This document shows, piece after piece, positions 27,233 to 36,815 of a DNA stretch of 64,000 nt. Source of the DNA: Nonlabens agnitus (GTDB lineage: Bacteria; Bacteroidota; Bacteroidia; Flavobacteriales; Flavobacteriaceae); the NCBI RefSeq assembly GCF_002994045.1, contig NZ_MQUC01000003.1, positions 248,001 through 312,000 on the forward strand, read 5' to 3'. The stretch's first letter is position 1, and each line of letters starts with the position of its first letter. The position numbers and the translations under genes are program-made. Under the pieces are notes generated by a model. It worked only from the letters and a program-made list of their open reading frames with translations. It was not told the DNA's origin and searched no databases.

Positions 27233-27538
27233 ATGTCAAAACCTACCATTCAGATTAAAGAACTGCGGATTGAAAATCTTTCTGCAGATCAATTGTTTTC
27301 CAAAATAGAGGAAATTGTTGATGCCAAAATCCGAGCTACCCTAAATAAGAAGGGGCAAGCTGATCATAAATCTCTGCAACAACTCGCAGCGGTCAACCCG
27401 GTATGTGTGGGAACTTTGCGCAATTATATTAAGTCAGGGAAATTAAAAGCCTTTAAAATAGGAGATAGAGTTTTCGTCAAAGATCAAGATTTTGAAAAAG
27501 CCATGTCAGAAATGAAATCTAAGAAGTACAAAAGATAG
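27233..27538 (+). CDS. Helix-turn-helix DNA-binding protein (excisionase-like)
   Basis: 101 aa from the ATG at 27233; a GTG 11 codons upstream is in frame but gives a poor N-terminus. The C-terminal part (LAAVNPVCVGTLRNYIKSGKLKAFKIG and RVFVKDQDF) is the winged-helix/HTH_17 fold of excisionases and MerR-like regulators. It lies between integrase and mobilization genes, as expected for an Xis or a mobilization regulator. The direct repeats just upstream may be its target. Confidence 0.75.
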   Translation: MSKPTIQIKELRIENLSADQLFSKIEEIVDAKIRATLNKKGQADHKSLQQLAAVNPVCVGTLRNYIKSGKLKAFKIGDRVFVKDQDFEKAMSEMKSKKYKR

Positions 27539-27589
27539 TTTATCTGGTTTTCAATTTGATAAACAAACTTCATTCAAAAAAAGAATTCG

Positions 27590-27937
27590 ATGAGAAGCGC
27601 AAAATCCAATAGGTATAGATCTATAAACAAGACGGAAATAATCAAAGTTAGAGTTAAGCCCTTGGGGAAAAGGCGATTTAACTTGAAGGCAGAGAAAATG
27701 GGATACAATCTTAGCGAATATATACGCTTGCTACTGGAAAGCAGACCGATTCCAATCAGAAAGACAAGTGAGGAAAATGAGTTCATACGATCACTATTTC
27801 TTGAATCAAATCGCTGGCAGAGTATTTCTAATATGTATAAAAAATCAGACCCAAGGCTATCCTACGAAGTAAGAGAATTAGTCCAAGAGTTTCGTCTAAA
27901 GATCCTTAACTACTCCCAAAATGATCGCAAAAATTAG
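27590..27937 (+). CDS. mobC: MobC-like relaxosome accessory protein
   Basis: 115 aa. A ribbon-helix-helix-like core (IKVRVKPLGKRRFNLKAEKMGYNLSEYIR, positions about 21-50) followed by an alpha-helical tail. Such proteins bind oriT beside the relaxase. The 3' end overlaps the relaxase start by 17 bp, the usual mobC-mobA/B arrangement in Bacteroidetes. Confidence 0.8.
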   Translation: MRSAKSNRYRSINKTEIIKVRVKPLGKRRFNLKAEKMGYNLSEYIRLLLESRPIPIRKTSEENEFIRSLFLESNRWQSISNMYKKSDPRLSYEVRELVQEFRLKILNYSQNDRKN

Positions 27938-30272
27938 TACCACAAGCAGTGCCAAAGTTGCCATTGATTATGCAAATGATCAAAAGAAAGAGGCAGAAAT
28001 AGTCTCTAAACACATGCTGCTAGGTACTGATGTGAACAAATTCCATCAGGATTTTGAAATGATCCAAAAGCTAAATTCAAATTGTAAGAAGAATGTAATC
28101 TCGGTTATACTTTCCTTGTCGGTTGATAATAAAGCAAAGGTTACTAATAAAGTTTGGAAACAGGTGATAGCTGATTTCAGTACATCAATGAAACTTGATC
28201 AACATCAGCACGTCGCTTTTCTGCATAAAGACAAATCACATCGACATGTTCATCTTTATTACAATAGAATAAATTTTGACGGTAAGGCTTATAATGATTT
28301 CAAAATAGGTAAGAACGCAGGTGATGTGGCTCATGAATTAAGCATGCAGCGTGGTTGGATCAGCGCAAAAGAAATATCTATAAATAAAAAGCAGGGAAGT
28401 ATACCTATAAGAAAAGAAATATACCAGAATCACCAAACTATAACGGAGAATCCCAATTGTTCTACCCTGGAGAAATACATCGATTATTTCCAACTTAAAG
28501 ACGTGGACGTTAAAATAGTAATGGGGAAAAACGGTAAAGTAAATGGTTTAAGATTCAATACTCAAAAATCTAGCTTCAAGGCTAGCGAAGTGCACAGGGA
28601 AATGGGTTTCAATAAAACGATCAGAAAGATTTATCCACAACTTAGTTTAAAGCAATTATATGAAGAGCTTCCGACAATTCTTAAGAATTCAACAGCTGAA
28701 AAGAGTCAAATACAGTTAATCAAGGAAATTGATAAAGCACTTCAACAGATCCAACCTGGCTGGATCAGCGCTAAGGAAGTATCTGAAAATAACAAGAAGG
28801 AAAGCAAAACCATTAGGAAAGTAATTCACCAGAATCACCACGCAATAATTGAGAATCCTAATTGCTCTACTCTGGAGAAATACATCCATTATTTCCAACA
28901 TAAAGACGTGGACGTTAAAATAGTAATAGGGAAGAACGGTAAAGTAAATTTTTTAAGATTCAATACACAAAAATATAGCTTCAAGGCCAGAGAAGGGCAT
29001 AGGGAAATGAGTTTCAATAAGACGATCAGAAAGATTTATCCACAACTTAGTTTAAAGCAATTAAATGAGGAGCTTCCGGCAATTCTTGAGAGTTCAACGA
29101 TTGAAAAGAGTCAACTACAGTTAATCAAGGAAATTGATAGAGCACTTCAACAGATTCTGGGCCAAACAGCGATTAATGAACAAGAGGCTGAAGATTTGAG
29201 GATAAAGAATCGCCAAGAACGACCATCTATAATTGATAAATCACCGCTAATAATGGATATACAAAAGGCATCTATTAACGAGGAAAAGGGCTTTTTAAAA
29301 GATTTTTTAAAGGTCAATGATGTTAAGAGTTTGCCTCAACTGGTGGTGCTTTTAAGAAGTCAGGATGTGAAGATAAGCGTCTCTGGATTTAGTGAGCAAA
29401 TGGCTACTACTTCTATGGTTCAGCCTTATTTGAGAATAACTTCAGAAAAGGTGAATGAAAAAGTTGACCTTTTCAAACTCCTTGCGATCATCTATCCAAC
29501 GGCAGCTACTAATAATATCAATAAGGTTGTTGAGAGGCTAAGGATCAATAGACCAGTATCACTAAATGTATTGTTCAACTCAATAGATTTGGACTTAAAG
29601 GAAGGAACTGTAAAGAATATAATAACTCCTACTGAAATTAAAGACTCAACTAACAATAAAACCTATCAGGAAGGATCAAAAATGAGTGATGGACATAAAT
29701 CAAAAGCGGATGCAGCGTCTTCTAGAAATAATTCAGAAAACAATTTCACTAATCATCACCAGAGTAAAGGTGATAAAGAGAAACAACAAAAATTATCACC
29801 AAAGGAGTACATCAATAAATTACATTTTCAAATAATTTCTAATCTCGAAATCACAGGACTAAAAGAATATGTCGATGAATTTGCGAAGCATGGAGTTATC
29901 GTAGATTTTGAAAAAGGAAAGTTTTTTAATGATGTCAATGCTTCCTTTTCCTTTAAGGGTAATACAGTGACTGTTGAAAATATTCAACAGAATGAGGAGT
30001 TCTATTCTTTAATGATGAATGTTGATATCGACTCTAAAAACTTATCATCTGATGTGTCAGTAGACGAACCCAATCCAGAGTCAACAGATGCGGCAGAAAA
30101 TACACCTACGCTTAGCACAGACGAGACGCCAAATGATGAAATGGGGCATCCTTTCTCCAGCTATCCTACATCAAGATTTGTCGCCAGTGATCACATTGAG
30201 GATCCGGGAGACCCTGATCACAGCCACAATCCAAAAAAGAAAAAAAAGAAAAAGAGAGGTTATAAGCGATAA
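27921..30272 (+). CDS. Relaxase/mobilization nuclease with a duplicated internal domain
   Basis: 783 aa. The N-terminal relaxase domain carries the metal-binding histidine cluster His102/His107/His109/His111 (FLHKDKSHRHVHLYYNRINF), and the catalytic Tyr is probably Tyr17 or near. Residues 145-414 hold two tandem ~135-aa copies (GWISAKE ... IDKALQQI). A further acidic/Ser-rich region and a poly-Lys C-terminus (KKKKKKKR) follow. Nicks oriT and pilots ssDNA during mobilization by a helper conjugation system; no type IV secretion genes are present. Confidence 0.9.
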   Translation: MIAKISTTSSAKVAIDYANDQKKEAEIVSKHMLLGTDVNKFHQDFEMIQKLNSNCKKNVISVILSLSVDNKAKVTNKVWKQVIADFSTSMKLDQHQHVAFLHKDKSHRHVHLYYNRINFDGKAYNDFKIGKNAGDVAHELSMQRGWISAKEISINKKQGSIPIRKEIYQNHQTITENPNCSTLEKYIDYFQLKDVDVKIVMGKNGKVNGLRFNTQKSSFKASEVHREMGFNKTIRKIYPQLSLKQLYEELPTILKNSTAEKSQIQLIKEIDKALQQIQPGWISAKEVSENNKKESKTIRKVIHQNHHAIIENPNCSTLEKYIHYFQHKDVDVKIVIGKNGKVNFLRFNTQKYSFKAREGHREMSFNKTIRKIYPQLSLKQLNEELPAILESSTIEKSQLQLIKEIDRALQQILGQTAINEQEAEDLRIKNRQERPSIIDKSPLIMDIQKASINEEKGFLKDFLKVNDVKSLPQLVVLLRSQDVKISVSGFSEQMATTSMVQPYLRITSEKVNEKVDLFKLLAIIYPTAATNNINKVVERLRINRPVSLNVLFNSIDLDLKEGTVKNIITPTEIKDSTNNKTYQEGSKMSDGHKSKADAASSRNNSENNFTNHHQSKGDKEKQQKLSPKEYINKLHFQIISNLEITGLKEYVDEFAKHGVIVDFEKGKFFNDVNASFSFKGNTVTVENIQQNEEFYSLMMNVDIDSKNLSSDVSVDEPNPESTDAAENTPTLSTDETPNDEMGHPFSSYPTSRFVASDHIEDPGDPDHSHNPKKKKKKKRGYKR
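28353..29162 (+). repeat. Tandem 405-bp in-frame duplication within the relaxase gene
   Basis: Copies 28353-28757 and 28758-29162 abut exactly. Landmarks repeat at +405: GG(T/C)TGGATCAGCGC(A/T)AA and STLEKYI(D/H)YFQ. The copies differ at many positions, so the duplication is not very recent, yet the frame is kept. Confidence 0.9.
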
Positions 30273-30275
30273 ATT

Positions 30276-30764
30276 ATGTCAAAGCAGTCTAATATAGAAT
30301 TAAATCAAGAAGTAATCTTAGATCAGTTGACCGAGGTTGCAGAATTGATATCCAAGAATAATCTTGAATCAAAATTCAATGAGATACAAGAAATGCAAAT
30401 GCTTTCTTCACAATCTGTTGATATTAGATTAGTCCATCTAGAACAGAGGCTAGGAGAAATGCAAAATTTCCTTAATACCATTATTAAGAATCAAAGTACG
30501 GTAGATAAATTACTTAGCAAATCTGAGCACAACGCTTACGCCAGTAAGGTAAATACAAATATAAATCACCTAAATGATAAAATTCAAAAGGTTACAAAGC
30601 GTCAATCAGTTCACATTAAAAAATCAAATAGTATACAAAAAAGTTTTGATACTCACATAAAGAAAGGTATTGTTCCCTTAGTTCTTTACGTAAGTGTGAC
30701 CTTAATTATTGTCATGGGTGACTATATAGATAAATGCATATCATTAATTTGGAATTTGTTCTAG
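30276..30764 (+). CDS. Coiled-coil membrane-anchored protein of the mob operon
   Basis: 162 aa, ATG 3 bp after the relaxase stop. Residues 1-125 are a long, charged coiled coil (EQRLGEMQNFLNTIIKNQS), and about 130-155 is a single transmembrane helix (IVPLVLYVSVTLIIVMG). No named family. Co-transcription with the relaxase and membrane anchoring suggest it presents the relaxosome to a coupling protein; this is inference. Confidence 0.75.
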   Translation: MSKQSNIELNQEVILDQLTEVAELISKNNLESKFNEIQEMQMLSSQSVDIRLVHLEQRLGEMQNFLNTIIKNQSTVDKLLSKSEHNAYASKVNTNINHLNDKIQKVTKRQSVHIKKSNSIQKSFDTHIKKGIVPLVLYVSVTLIIVMGDYIDKCISLIWNLF

Positions 30765-31811
30765 GCACTATAGATTTTTAGTTACATAGTACTTCAACCC
30801 TTTTAATCAAACGGCAGCTTATTTGAACCTTTTATAAAGATGCTAGGAATCCGTTGTTGGCTAGATCAGCCTAAATCGGAATTAAACAAACACTTCACGG
30901 GATTTTTAAATCATTTACTTAAAGCGGCTTACACCTTGCCTTCGTACGCTTCGTATTCCTAACTTATTTGCTTCGTAGAAACCATTATTCGCATGAAACC
31001 ACGGTAATGCTGATCTATATTTAGATTCTGACAATTCTACACACACACTTATGGCTATACCTCGGCTTGATTAGCTATGAGATTAGCCACCGTATTTTTT
31101 AAGATTTAAATCTTAACAGGATAGAATTCTAAAATCAAAGAGAATAACAATAGAGATATTGTCGTAGGTCTTTTACAGTTCGTTTATCAATATTATAGCG
31201 TATGAGCAAAATTGTGAATTAGCTCCTGATACCTATTAGTGTATTTATTGTGGTTCGAATAACACTTATAAACTCTTCAGTGTGTACTTATTTATCAATA
31301 AATAAGTATGTCTATTTATATACATATATATCAATAAATAAATTTATCTATTTATTTATAAATAAACATAGAAACTAATAAATCTATTTATACATAAATT
31401 TATTTATAAATATTCTTGTAAGAATATAAACTTATAATTTTATAAAACTATAATAGTACTACGAGTATGAGTGCTTTCAAATAAACAGAAACATCAACCT
31501 CATCTATTGTTTATGATTCTAGCCATAATCATGATATTCCTTATTACTCGTGCTTCAGTTGTTTTTTTTGAAATTAAGGTCGGCTTTTAAATGGTTTAGC
31601 TGGGTTTCTTGATTTTAGGGGTGGTGGTTGATTGGTTATAGAGTGTGAGTATGCAAGTAGTGTGCATGTGGCCACACGCACCAAATTTTTTCTCCCGGTG
31701 GTCGCAAAAATCTACTTGTTTTGAGGTTATCCTCAAAATTTGAAAGATATTTAGATTATCAATGACCGTTAATGAGACTAAGCTGTCATTTTTCGTAATC
31801 CGAAAGCAGAA
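30765..31811. other. Non-coding AT-rich region with palindromes (candidate origin/oriT region)
   Basis: No supported gene. From about 31290 to 31430 the DNA is a dense array of TTTATAAATAAA/AATAAATTTAT-type motifs. At 31662-31681 lies a near-perfect 20-bp palindrome (GTGC-A-TGTGG/CCACA-C-GCAC). At 31719-31738 lies a perfect hairpin TTTTGAGG-TTAT-CCTCAAAA. Such structures next to mob genes fit an oriT or replication origin, but nothing here proves it. Confidence 0.5.
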
Positions 31812-32426
31812 TCATCCTGATATGTAACACGTTTTTCTCATGATTACAGTAATTACATAACTTTCTTTTGGATTAATAACTACCTTATCTGGGAAGCTTA
31901 CGACGTTCATGTATTTCACTTTTTTAGACCCAGAGTTGGTGTCGCTTTTCAAAATATATTCTAAAATTTCGGATGACATTTGTGGCTCTCTTCTCATAAT
32001 TTTAGATGTTTTTTCTACCGTTTTCAAACTAGAAATATGTTTAAAACGAGCTAACGTGTTTTCACTAGGAGCATTGAGGCATTTAAAAGCTTGAGGGTAC
32101 TCTTTTGATTCCTCACAATAATATTTAATTGGAGGTTCTCCTTGATCTTTAATTGTAAGATTTGTTATTCTGCCATAACTAGTTTTTTCTACTTCGATTA
32201 ATCCTAAACCATTCAAATGTTCAATCATCTGTTCAAATGCGTTATCTAGACCCAGCAGATCTTTTGTGTTTGGTAGAATGGAGGTGATGGAATTACCAGC
32301 ATATATATTTAGAAGGATACATTCATAAGAAAATTGCAAGCCAAGTTCTACAGGATCAATATTGTTGTGAATACAGTTTATATGATTCTGAAGAACACGG
32401 GAAGCATGTTTTGTTTCTAATTGCAC
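31812..32426 (-). CDS. Unknown protein, coupled to a decayed upstream gene
   Basis: 204 aa, GTG start at 32424-32426, overlapping the stop of the upstream broken gene (TAGTG). Soluble, possibly a winged-helix in the middle (FEQMIEHLNGLGLIEVEKTSYGRITNLTI, about residues 65-93). No recognised family. The coupling shows it belonged to an operon whose first gene is now broken. Confidence 0.6.
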   Translation of the reverse strand: MQLETKHASRVLQNHINCIHNNIDPVELGLQFSYECILLNIYAGNSITSILPNTKDLLGLDNAFEQMIEHLNGLGLIEVEKTSYGRITNLTIKDQGEPPIKYYCEESKEYPQAFKCLNAPSENTLARFKHISSLKTVEKTSKIMRREPQMSSEILEYILKSDTNSGSKKVKYMNVVSFPDKVVINPKESYVITVIMRKTCYISG

Positions 32427-32432
32427 TACTCA

Positions 32433-32850
32433 ATCTCGACAGTTTTGACAAATATTCCTATCCCATATTCTGTCTGAACCAATTCTATTGTTTCTCGCTT
32501 CAGCTCTTGTGTGAGCCTTCTAAAATGACCCTTGATTACAAACTTGAGAATTAATATTTCTGTTGACGTAAGATGTTTCCATCACAATAGCCGGCAATTG
32601 ATGTCTTGAAAGTTTGTATTTATCTATTAATTCCCCTGTAGTAAATTGAAAGGACCAAGTATTTCATTTTTTTCAGTAACCAATAGTTGTCGGATACTTC
32701 AATATTGTAATCGTTTCGATTTGGATGATAGCTGATATCTTCTTTCTTAAATAACGGTGTCATGCTGTTGAATGATAAAGGCGCTAACTGAAGTACACCG
32801 AAACGAGGTATCGCCAGACACCCAAAGACAGTATAAACAGAAGCGCCCAT
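32433..32850 (-). pseudogene. Frameshifted gene upstream of 31812-32426
   Basis: Three frames join into one plausible protein: SDNYWLLKK, then NEILGPFN, then FTTGELIDKYKLSRHQLPA, then ILILKFVIKGHFRR to VKTVEIE at 32433. Each junction is repaired by adding one base to a short run: A7 near 32668, T3 near 32648, and A3 near 32545. Product unknown. The stop TAG shares a G with the next gene's GTG start. Confidence 0.6.
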
Positions 32851-33382
32851 GGCACCCTGCTTAACTTGGTCTGTCCTTTAAAAACTGGCGATTTTCGTTT
32901 CGGACCTAAGCTAAACGCTTAATTAATATTATCTGGTACTATATTTTACTTCATGAATAATTTTATAGGTATAATCGAAAATTCATTGCTTGTATAGATA
33001 AAAGTTTTAAATGAGTTTGGTAAAATCTATCATAGAATGACTAGTTGAACCATTTATAAAAATGTTTTAAAGCCATATTTTGTCACTATTAACAGCAAAG
33101 AATCTGTTCACTTGAGTAATGAGATCAACCTTGATTTATCATGGTTTCTAAATTCATGTGACCGGTCCTGTAATCAAAGGCAAGTGAATAGTAGATCTAG
33201 TGAAGCGAACTGGGCAGGTCAATAAACTGACTTTGAGAAGGAAAGAGACTATATCATTTTTGAACTTGCTCATAATACGTTTGTATAATCTTCAGTTTCT
33301 GTTTCGATTCCTAATATGAGTATATATTTTTCTTTTTTGTGATTTTCAAGTCAGCGAACATATTGTTAAGTAATACGTTCAT
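32851..33382. other. Gap of about 530 bp, nothing supported
   Basis: AT-rich DNA between two decayed minus-strand genes. I translated it roughly in all frames and found no convincing protein, RNA gene or repeat. Confidence 0.5.
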
Positions 33383-34120
33383 CTAATTTTCCGAATATTT
33401 ATTCCTCAAATCGTATAAGTCTTTTAATTCTCTTGACGAATGTTCTTTATTAATCATCGACAAATTAAGTGCATCGACTGTATTGTAACCTTTGCGAGAA
33501 AAATTAGAATTAGCTTTTAAGAATACTTCTGGTTCTGATATGCTTTTTAACCATATCCTAACATAATACGAATTTTTAATTTCAAGATCTAAATAAGGAT
33601 GAAAATAATCCTTTAAATTCATTACTATTTCTGATTTAATACCGTTACAGCGTGCACCTCAAGGAATTAAATTGTAAAAAGTTTTAGCAAACAGAGGAAA
33701 CTAATTTTTAGGAAACCAATGGTCAAACTGAGGTACCATTCATTTACCTCCTTTTGAGTTTTTAACTGCGAAAATGTATTCTCTGTTGCAATACGTGCAC
33801 GTATGAGTATCAAGTGCCTAAGCCAGCCAATAATTATATTTTTTACCGACGAACCAATTTTTATATCCACTTTTCACAAACAATTCAGTGGCCTGAAAAT
33901 CAAAAGAATTCATTATCCTTTTATTTGGAGGCCTGTATTTCTTGTTTAGTGTCTTTTTAAGTTCACAAAGCGTATCAGGTTTTCATGATATTAATTCTTC
34001 TGTGGTGCTTTTTGCAAAGAGGTCTTTGAACTTCTGATTGATTTTAGAATCTTTTCTTTCATTCTTTTTAAGTCTAATAGTGAGCCAATTTTCAGCTTTC
34101 TCCGCAAAGTCAGTTTTCAC
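33383..34120 (-). pseudogene. HNH endonuclease pseudogene with five in-frame stops
   Basis: A 738-bp frame from GTG (34118-34120), preceded by a strong AGGAGG site, encodes TCTYCNREYIF, QFDHWFPK and FPLFAKTFYNLIP..CN, the zinc/HNH pattern of PtuB-like defence nucleases. Internal stops lie at 33983 (TGA), 33818 (TAG), 33740 (TGA), 33701 (TAG) and 33659 (TGA), all in one frame and without any frameshift. The conserved cysteine before CN is among the lost codons. It overlaps the upstream small gene by 11 bp. Confidence 0.8.
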
Positions 34121-34304
34121 GTCTGATTTTCCTCCTAAATAGATCATTGAAGTAAATAATTAAAATATTTTCAAAATTAATTGAATCGTACATATCGTCC
34201 ATAGTTTTTCTTACTAGGAGTTCATCAATTAAAGAAATTAAGCTTTTAATATATTCCCATTTAAGCTCCCACGTTTTCTTATACCGCCGGATCACAAGTC
34301 TCAC
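34110..34304 (-). CDS. Short unknown ORF upstream of the HNH pseudogene, possible remnant
   Basis: 64 aa, helical and charged (KTWELKWEYIKSLISLIDE). It overlaps the HNH gene start, so both were one operon. In Septu-like pairs the HNH gene follows an ATPase; here this fragment has no P-loop and may be only the tail of such a gene. Confidence 0.4.
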   Translation of the reverse strand: MRLVIRRYKKTWELKWEYIKSLISLIDELLVRKTMDDMYDSINFENILIIYFNDLFRRKIRREN

Positions 34305-34463
34305 ATCTAAAAAACAAGTAGTGATCGCCTAAACACTGCTAAGGCTGCGCTACGGGCTAAGATATAAATTTTGTCATATCATAACTCCTAAAGGCATTAG
34401 TTTCATTACATCGCATTACCATGTCTAATCTATGACATTGAAAGTAATATTGCTATAGGAGAC

Positions 34464-34676
34464 GTGAATGGAAAAAGCGGAAGCGGTAATTGTACAGGTA
34501 ATGAAAAGCTGGATGCTATATATCTCGATCGTTTTAGCGCTTCTATTTATCGCATAGGTTTTAACAAGACTTTGAAGCGACAGCTGTTGTATGCGCCAGT
34601 CGTAAATATGTGCATCGATATACGTAAAGCGATCTTACGCTATGAAGGAAAAGAATCCGGCGATGATGATACTTAA
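34464..34676 (+). CDS. Small unknown backbone protein
   Basis: 70 aa, GTG start; basic middle (FNKTLKRQLLY) and acidic tail (GKESGDDDT). The first 15 residues are Gly/Ser-rich and may not be real. An overlapping 29-codon frame from ATG at 34468 encodes a membrane-helix-like peptide (WMLYISIVLALLFIA), so the region is ambiguous. It is followed 12 bp later by another small plus-strand gene and resembles the backbone genes at 36.8-40 kb in base composition. Confidence 0.5.
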   Translation: MNGKSGSGNCTGNEKLDAIYLDRFSASIYRIGFNKTLKRQLLYAPVVNMCIDIRKAILRYEGKESGDDDT

Positions 34677-34688
34677 GACAATATAACC

Positions 34689-34955
34689 TTGCGTACAATG
34701 CTCAACTTAGAACGTACCTACGAACTTGAAATGAAACGGGAAACAGGAATGAAAGATGAGTTTGGCAAGACTTATCGTAAGATGCCAAACGGCAAAACCT
34801 TGAAAGATGCCTTAGAAAGCTACTTTATCACAATGAACCGCGAGAAAGCAGAACATATCAAAACTGAAGTCAATCTGGAAGGGTTTCTCAATTCGTATAA
34901 AGGTAGCGTTATGAAGGCTGAATATATTAAAGAGTTTAAGAGGCGGATTGGGTAA
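34689..34955 (+). CDS. Small unknown backbone protein
   Basis: 88 aa from TTG, or 85 aa from the ATG at 34698. Highly charged helical protein (RTYELEMKRETGMKDEFGK, EHIKTEVNLEGFLNSYKG). No family recognised. Its TAA stop (34953-34955) directly abuts the stop codon of the minus-strand operon, with no spacer. Confidence 0.6.
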   Translation: MRTMLNLERTYELEMKRETGMKDEFGKTYRKMPNGKTLKDALESYFITMNREKAEHIKTEVNLEGFLNSYKGSVMKAEYIKEFKRRIG

Positions 34956-35519
34956 TTATTCAAGATGTAATTTTAAATTCTTCCAATCATTTTTGTGAAT
35001 TAAAAAATTGATTTCTTGAAGACCTATATATCTTGAAAAGGCTGTACGATGATTGCCATCTATTATACTGAATACTAATTTACCATCACTGAATTCATTC
35101 TTACGATAACTTAGTATTGGAGGGCAAAGTGCCTGACCGTCGTTGATGTAATTCAGAAGTTTAGTGTATTTGTAATTTTCTCTATCCGTTTGATCCCATA
35201 ATTTGGTTTTAGAGTATCGACGCTCTATAAAAGAAGCATCATCAAATAGGAAATTTAAAACCCTATCAATATTAATATTGACAATTGTATAAGCATCAAA
35301 GAATATATCGGCATCTAGTAAAGTAAACTTTCGATCTTCAAATAAAAAAGCCGTATCGATTTCAGAAACCTCAGTACACCATTGAATATTAAGATTTGTA
35401 AAAAAGGATTTATCCTTTTTTTTGTACTCAACTTCGTCAGCACTCAATCGTCTGAAATATGCTTCATTTGCTAGTTTTTCTTCCCAGAATTTTTGAATTT
35501 CTTCTTCACTTAATTCCAT
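34956..35519 (-). CDS. ParB/sulfiredoxin-like protein in a nuclease operon
   Basis: 187 aa. The C-terminal part VFSIIDGNHRTAFSRY resembles the D-G-x-H-R motif of the ParB/Srx superfamily (NTPases or nucleases acting on nucleotides). No DNA-binding HTH seen. Third gene of a minus-strand operon behind a PD-(D/E)XK nuclease and an unknown protein, so it may be part of a small defence unit. Function not established. Confidence 0.6.
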   Translation of the reverse strand: MELSEEEIQKFWEEKLANEAYFRRLSADEVEYKKKDKSFFTNLNIQWCTEVSEIDTAFLFEDRKFTLLDADIFFDAYTIVNINIDRVLNFLFDDASFIERRYSKTKLWDQTDRENYKYTKLLNYINDGQALCPPILSYRKNEFSDGKLVFSIIDGNHRTAFSRYIGLQEINFLIHKNDWKNLKLHLE

Positions 35520-35526
35520 AATCGAG

Positions 35527-36278
35527 TTATTTTAATAGAAGTAAGAATTTCATAGTCTTATTCCTGATTAGTTTTACAGATTCCTCATCCTTTTCTGTCT
35601 CTAACAAAGCCCAATACTTCTGTTCATTCCAAACAAAACCACGATTTAAACCAGATCCTCTTTGGGATATAAAACCCCAAAACCATAAGTCGTCCCAAAT
35701 TTCCATTTGTTCTGAAGAGTATGATTTTGCAGATACTTGTTGATTTTGTCAAAGTTCCATTTAATTTCAGGATTCAATTTGTGAAATATGGCTTCAATAA
35801 CTGCATCAACGGGAAGGTATATTTTTTCATTGACATCAATTCTTGTTGGCGCATCAGCCCATATTTTAAAGGTACTATCGTATTTGCCACTATGAATGTG
35901 ATAGATTGTTTTAGTAAATAAGGCAGATGTTTTTTTGCCCCATCCACTTTGAGTAATCATTGCTCGATACAAACTTTCATAGTTACTCGACTCAAGCTCT
36001 TCGTCGACTATTAATTCTACAAAAGAATGAAAGGTATTGAGTCTGCTTTTTTCTGAATAAATTCTTTGAAAGAAGTCTGAAAGCTTATTGATATTAGGTT
36101 GGCTTTGAGTGTTTGCTATATGATGTAACAAAGAGTAGACCTTACCTTCAGTAGATTCAAATGGTATTAAAAAAGAATTATAAGATTTGGATTGGACTAG
36201 ATGATTGTGATCTCTATTCTCCTTCAGAAAATTAAATAACCTATTGATTGAGTTACGGAATGTATTGTCTGTCATCAC
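35527..36278 (-). pseudogene. Unknown protein gene, frameshifted near its 3' end
   Basis: The uninterrupted part (35646-36278) encodes 210 aa. After TTYGFG the other frame continues as FISQRGSGLNRGFVWNEQ and further to a stop at 35527, giving about 250 aa. Adding one base to the G4 run (plus-strand C4 at 35675-35678) restores the frame. Helical N-terminus, WGKKTSALFTKTIYHIHSG centre; no family recognised. Lies 3 bp after the nuclease gene. Confidence 0.6.
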
Positions 36279-36281
36279 TTT

Positions 36282-36692
36282 TTATGCTTCTAATTCGACA
36301 GATCCTTCTGCACTGACCCAATAATGAATAATTCCTATCTTATTTAATTCAGGTATAATACCACCTATTGCTTTTCTAATCTGTTCATCTTCTGGATGCG
36401 CGATTGCGATAATTGCATCAGGATAAGAAACTTTGGTCTCCAGACATTTAATAATAGCTTTTCCTAAATGAGTCTTAATTTGTCCTGAGTTAAAAAAATC
36501 TCGTCTTTTAGTTGGGGAATCTTTGTGAGCTTTAGCTCCTTTTACTTCGATTAAAAGTTTTTCGTTGTTGCGTATAGCAACAATGTCATAACCTCTTGAT
36601 TGTCCTAAGCAGTAGCTTTCTATTGAATAACCTTGATTTTCTAAGTGAGTCATTAGAAGTTCGATGGCTCTATTTTCCGTCAGTTTACCCAT
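36282..36692 (-). CDS. PD-(D/E)XK restriction-like endonuclease
   Basis: 136 aa, small nuclease fold. Active-site residues Asp36 (RGYDIVAI), Glu49 and Lys51 (LLIEVKGAK). The flanking RRDFFNSGQIKTHLGKAI helix is seen in related YraN/Mrr-like nucleases. First gene of the minus-strand three-gene operon, therefore likely the effector or the restriction component. Confidence 0.75.
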   Translation of the reverse strand: MGKLTENRAIELLMTHLENQGYSIESYCLGQSRGYDIVAIRNNEKLLIEVKGAKAHKDSPTKRRDFFNSGQIKTHLGKAIIKCLETKVSYPDAIIAIAHPEDEQIRKAIGGIIPELNKIGIIHYWVSAEGSVELEA

Positions 36693-36815
36693 ATTTACTA
36701 TTAAAATCCATCACAAGATAATTTAATTCTTAAGTAGTCAAAAAAATCCACGTCCCAAACTACAATCCCATCCCCAAACTACTCACGCCACTAATTCTAT
36801 TTTTAAAAGAATTAC

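Noticed and set aside
31290..31430. Repeated AT-rich words that might look like a CRISPR array or iterons with fixed spacing
   Set aside because: The words are degenerate, overlap and have no constant spacer length; no cas genes are present. Kept only as part of an AT-rich region.
34468..34557. 29-codon membrane-helix peptide overlapping the 34464-34676 gene
   Set aside because: Too short to support alone; the overlapping longer frame has more protein-like 3' sequence. Mentioned as an ambiguity only.
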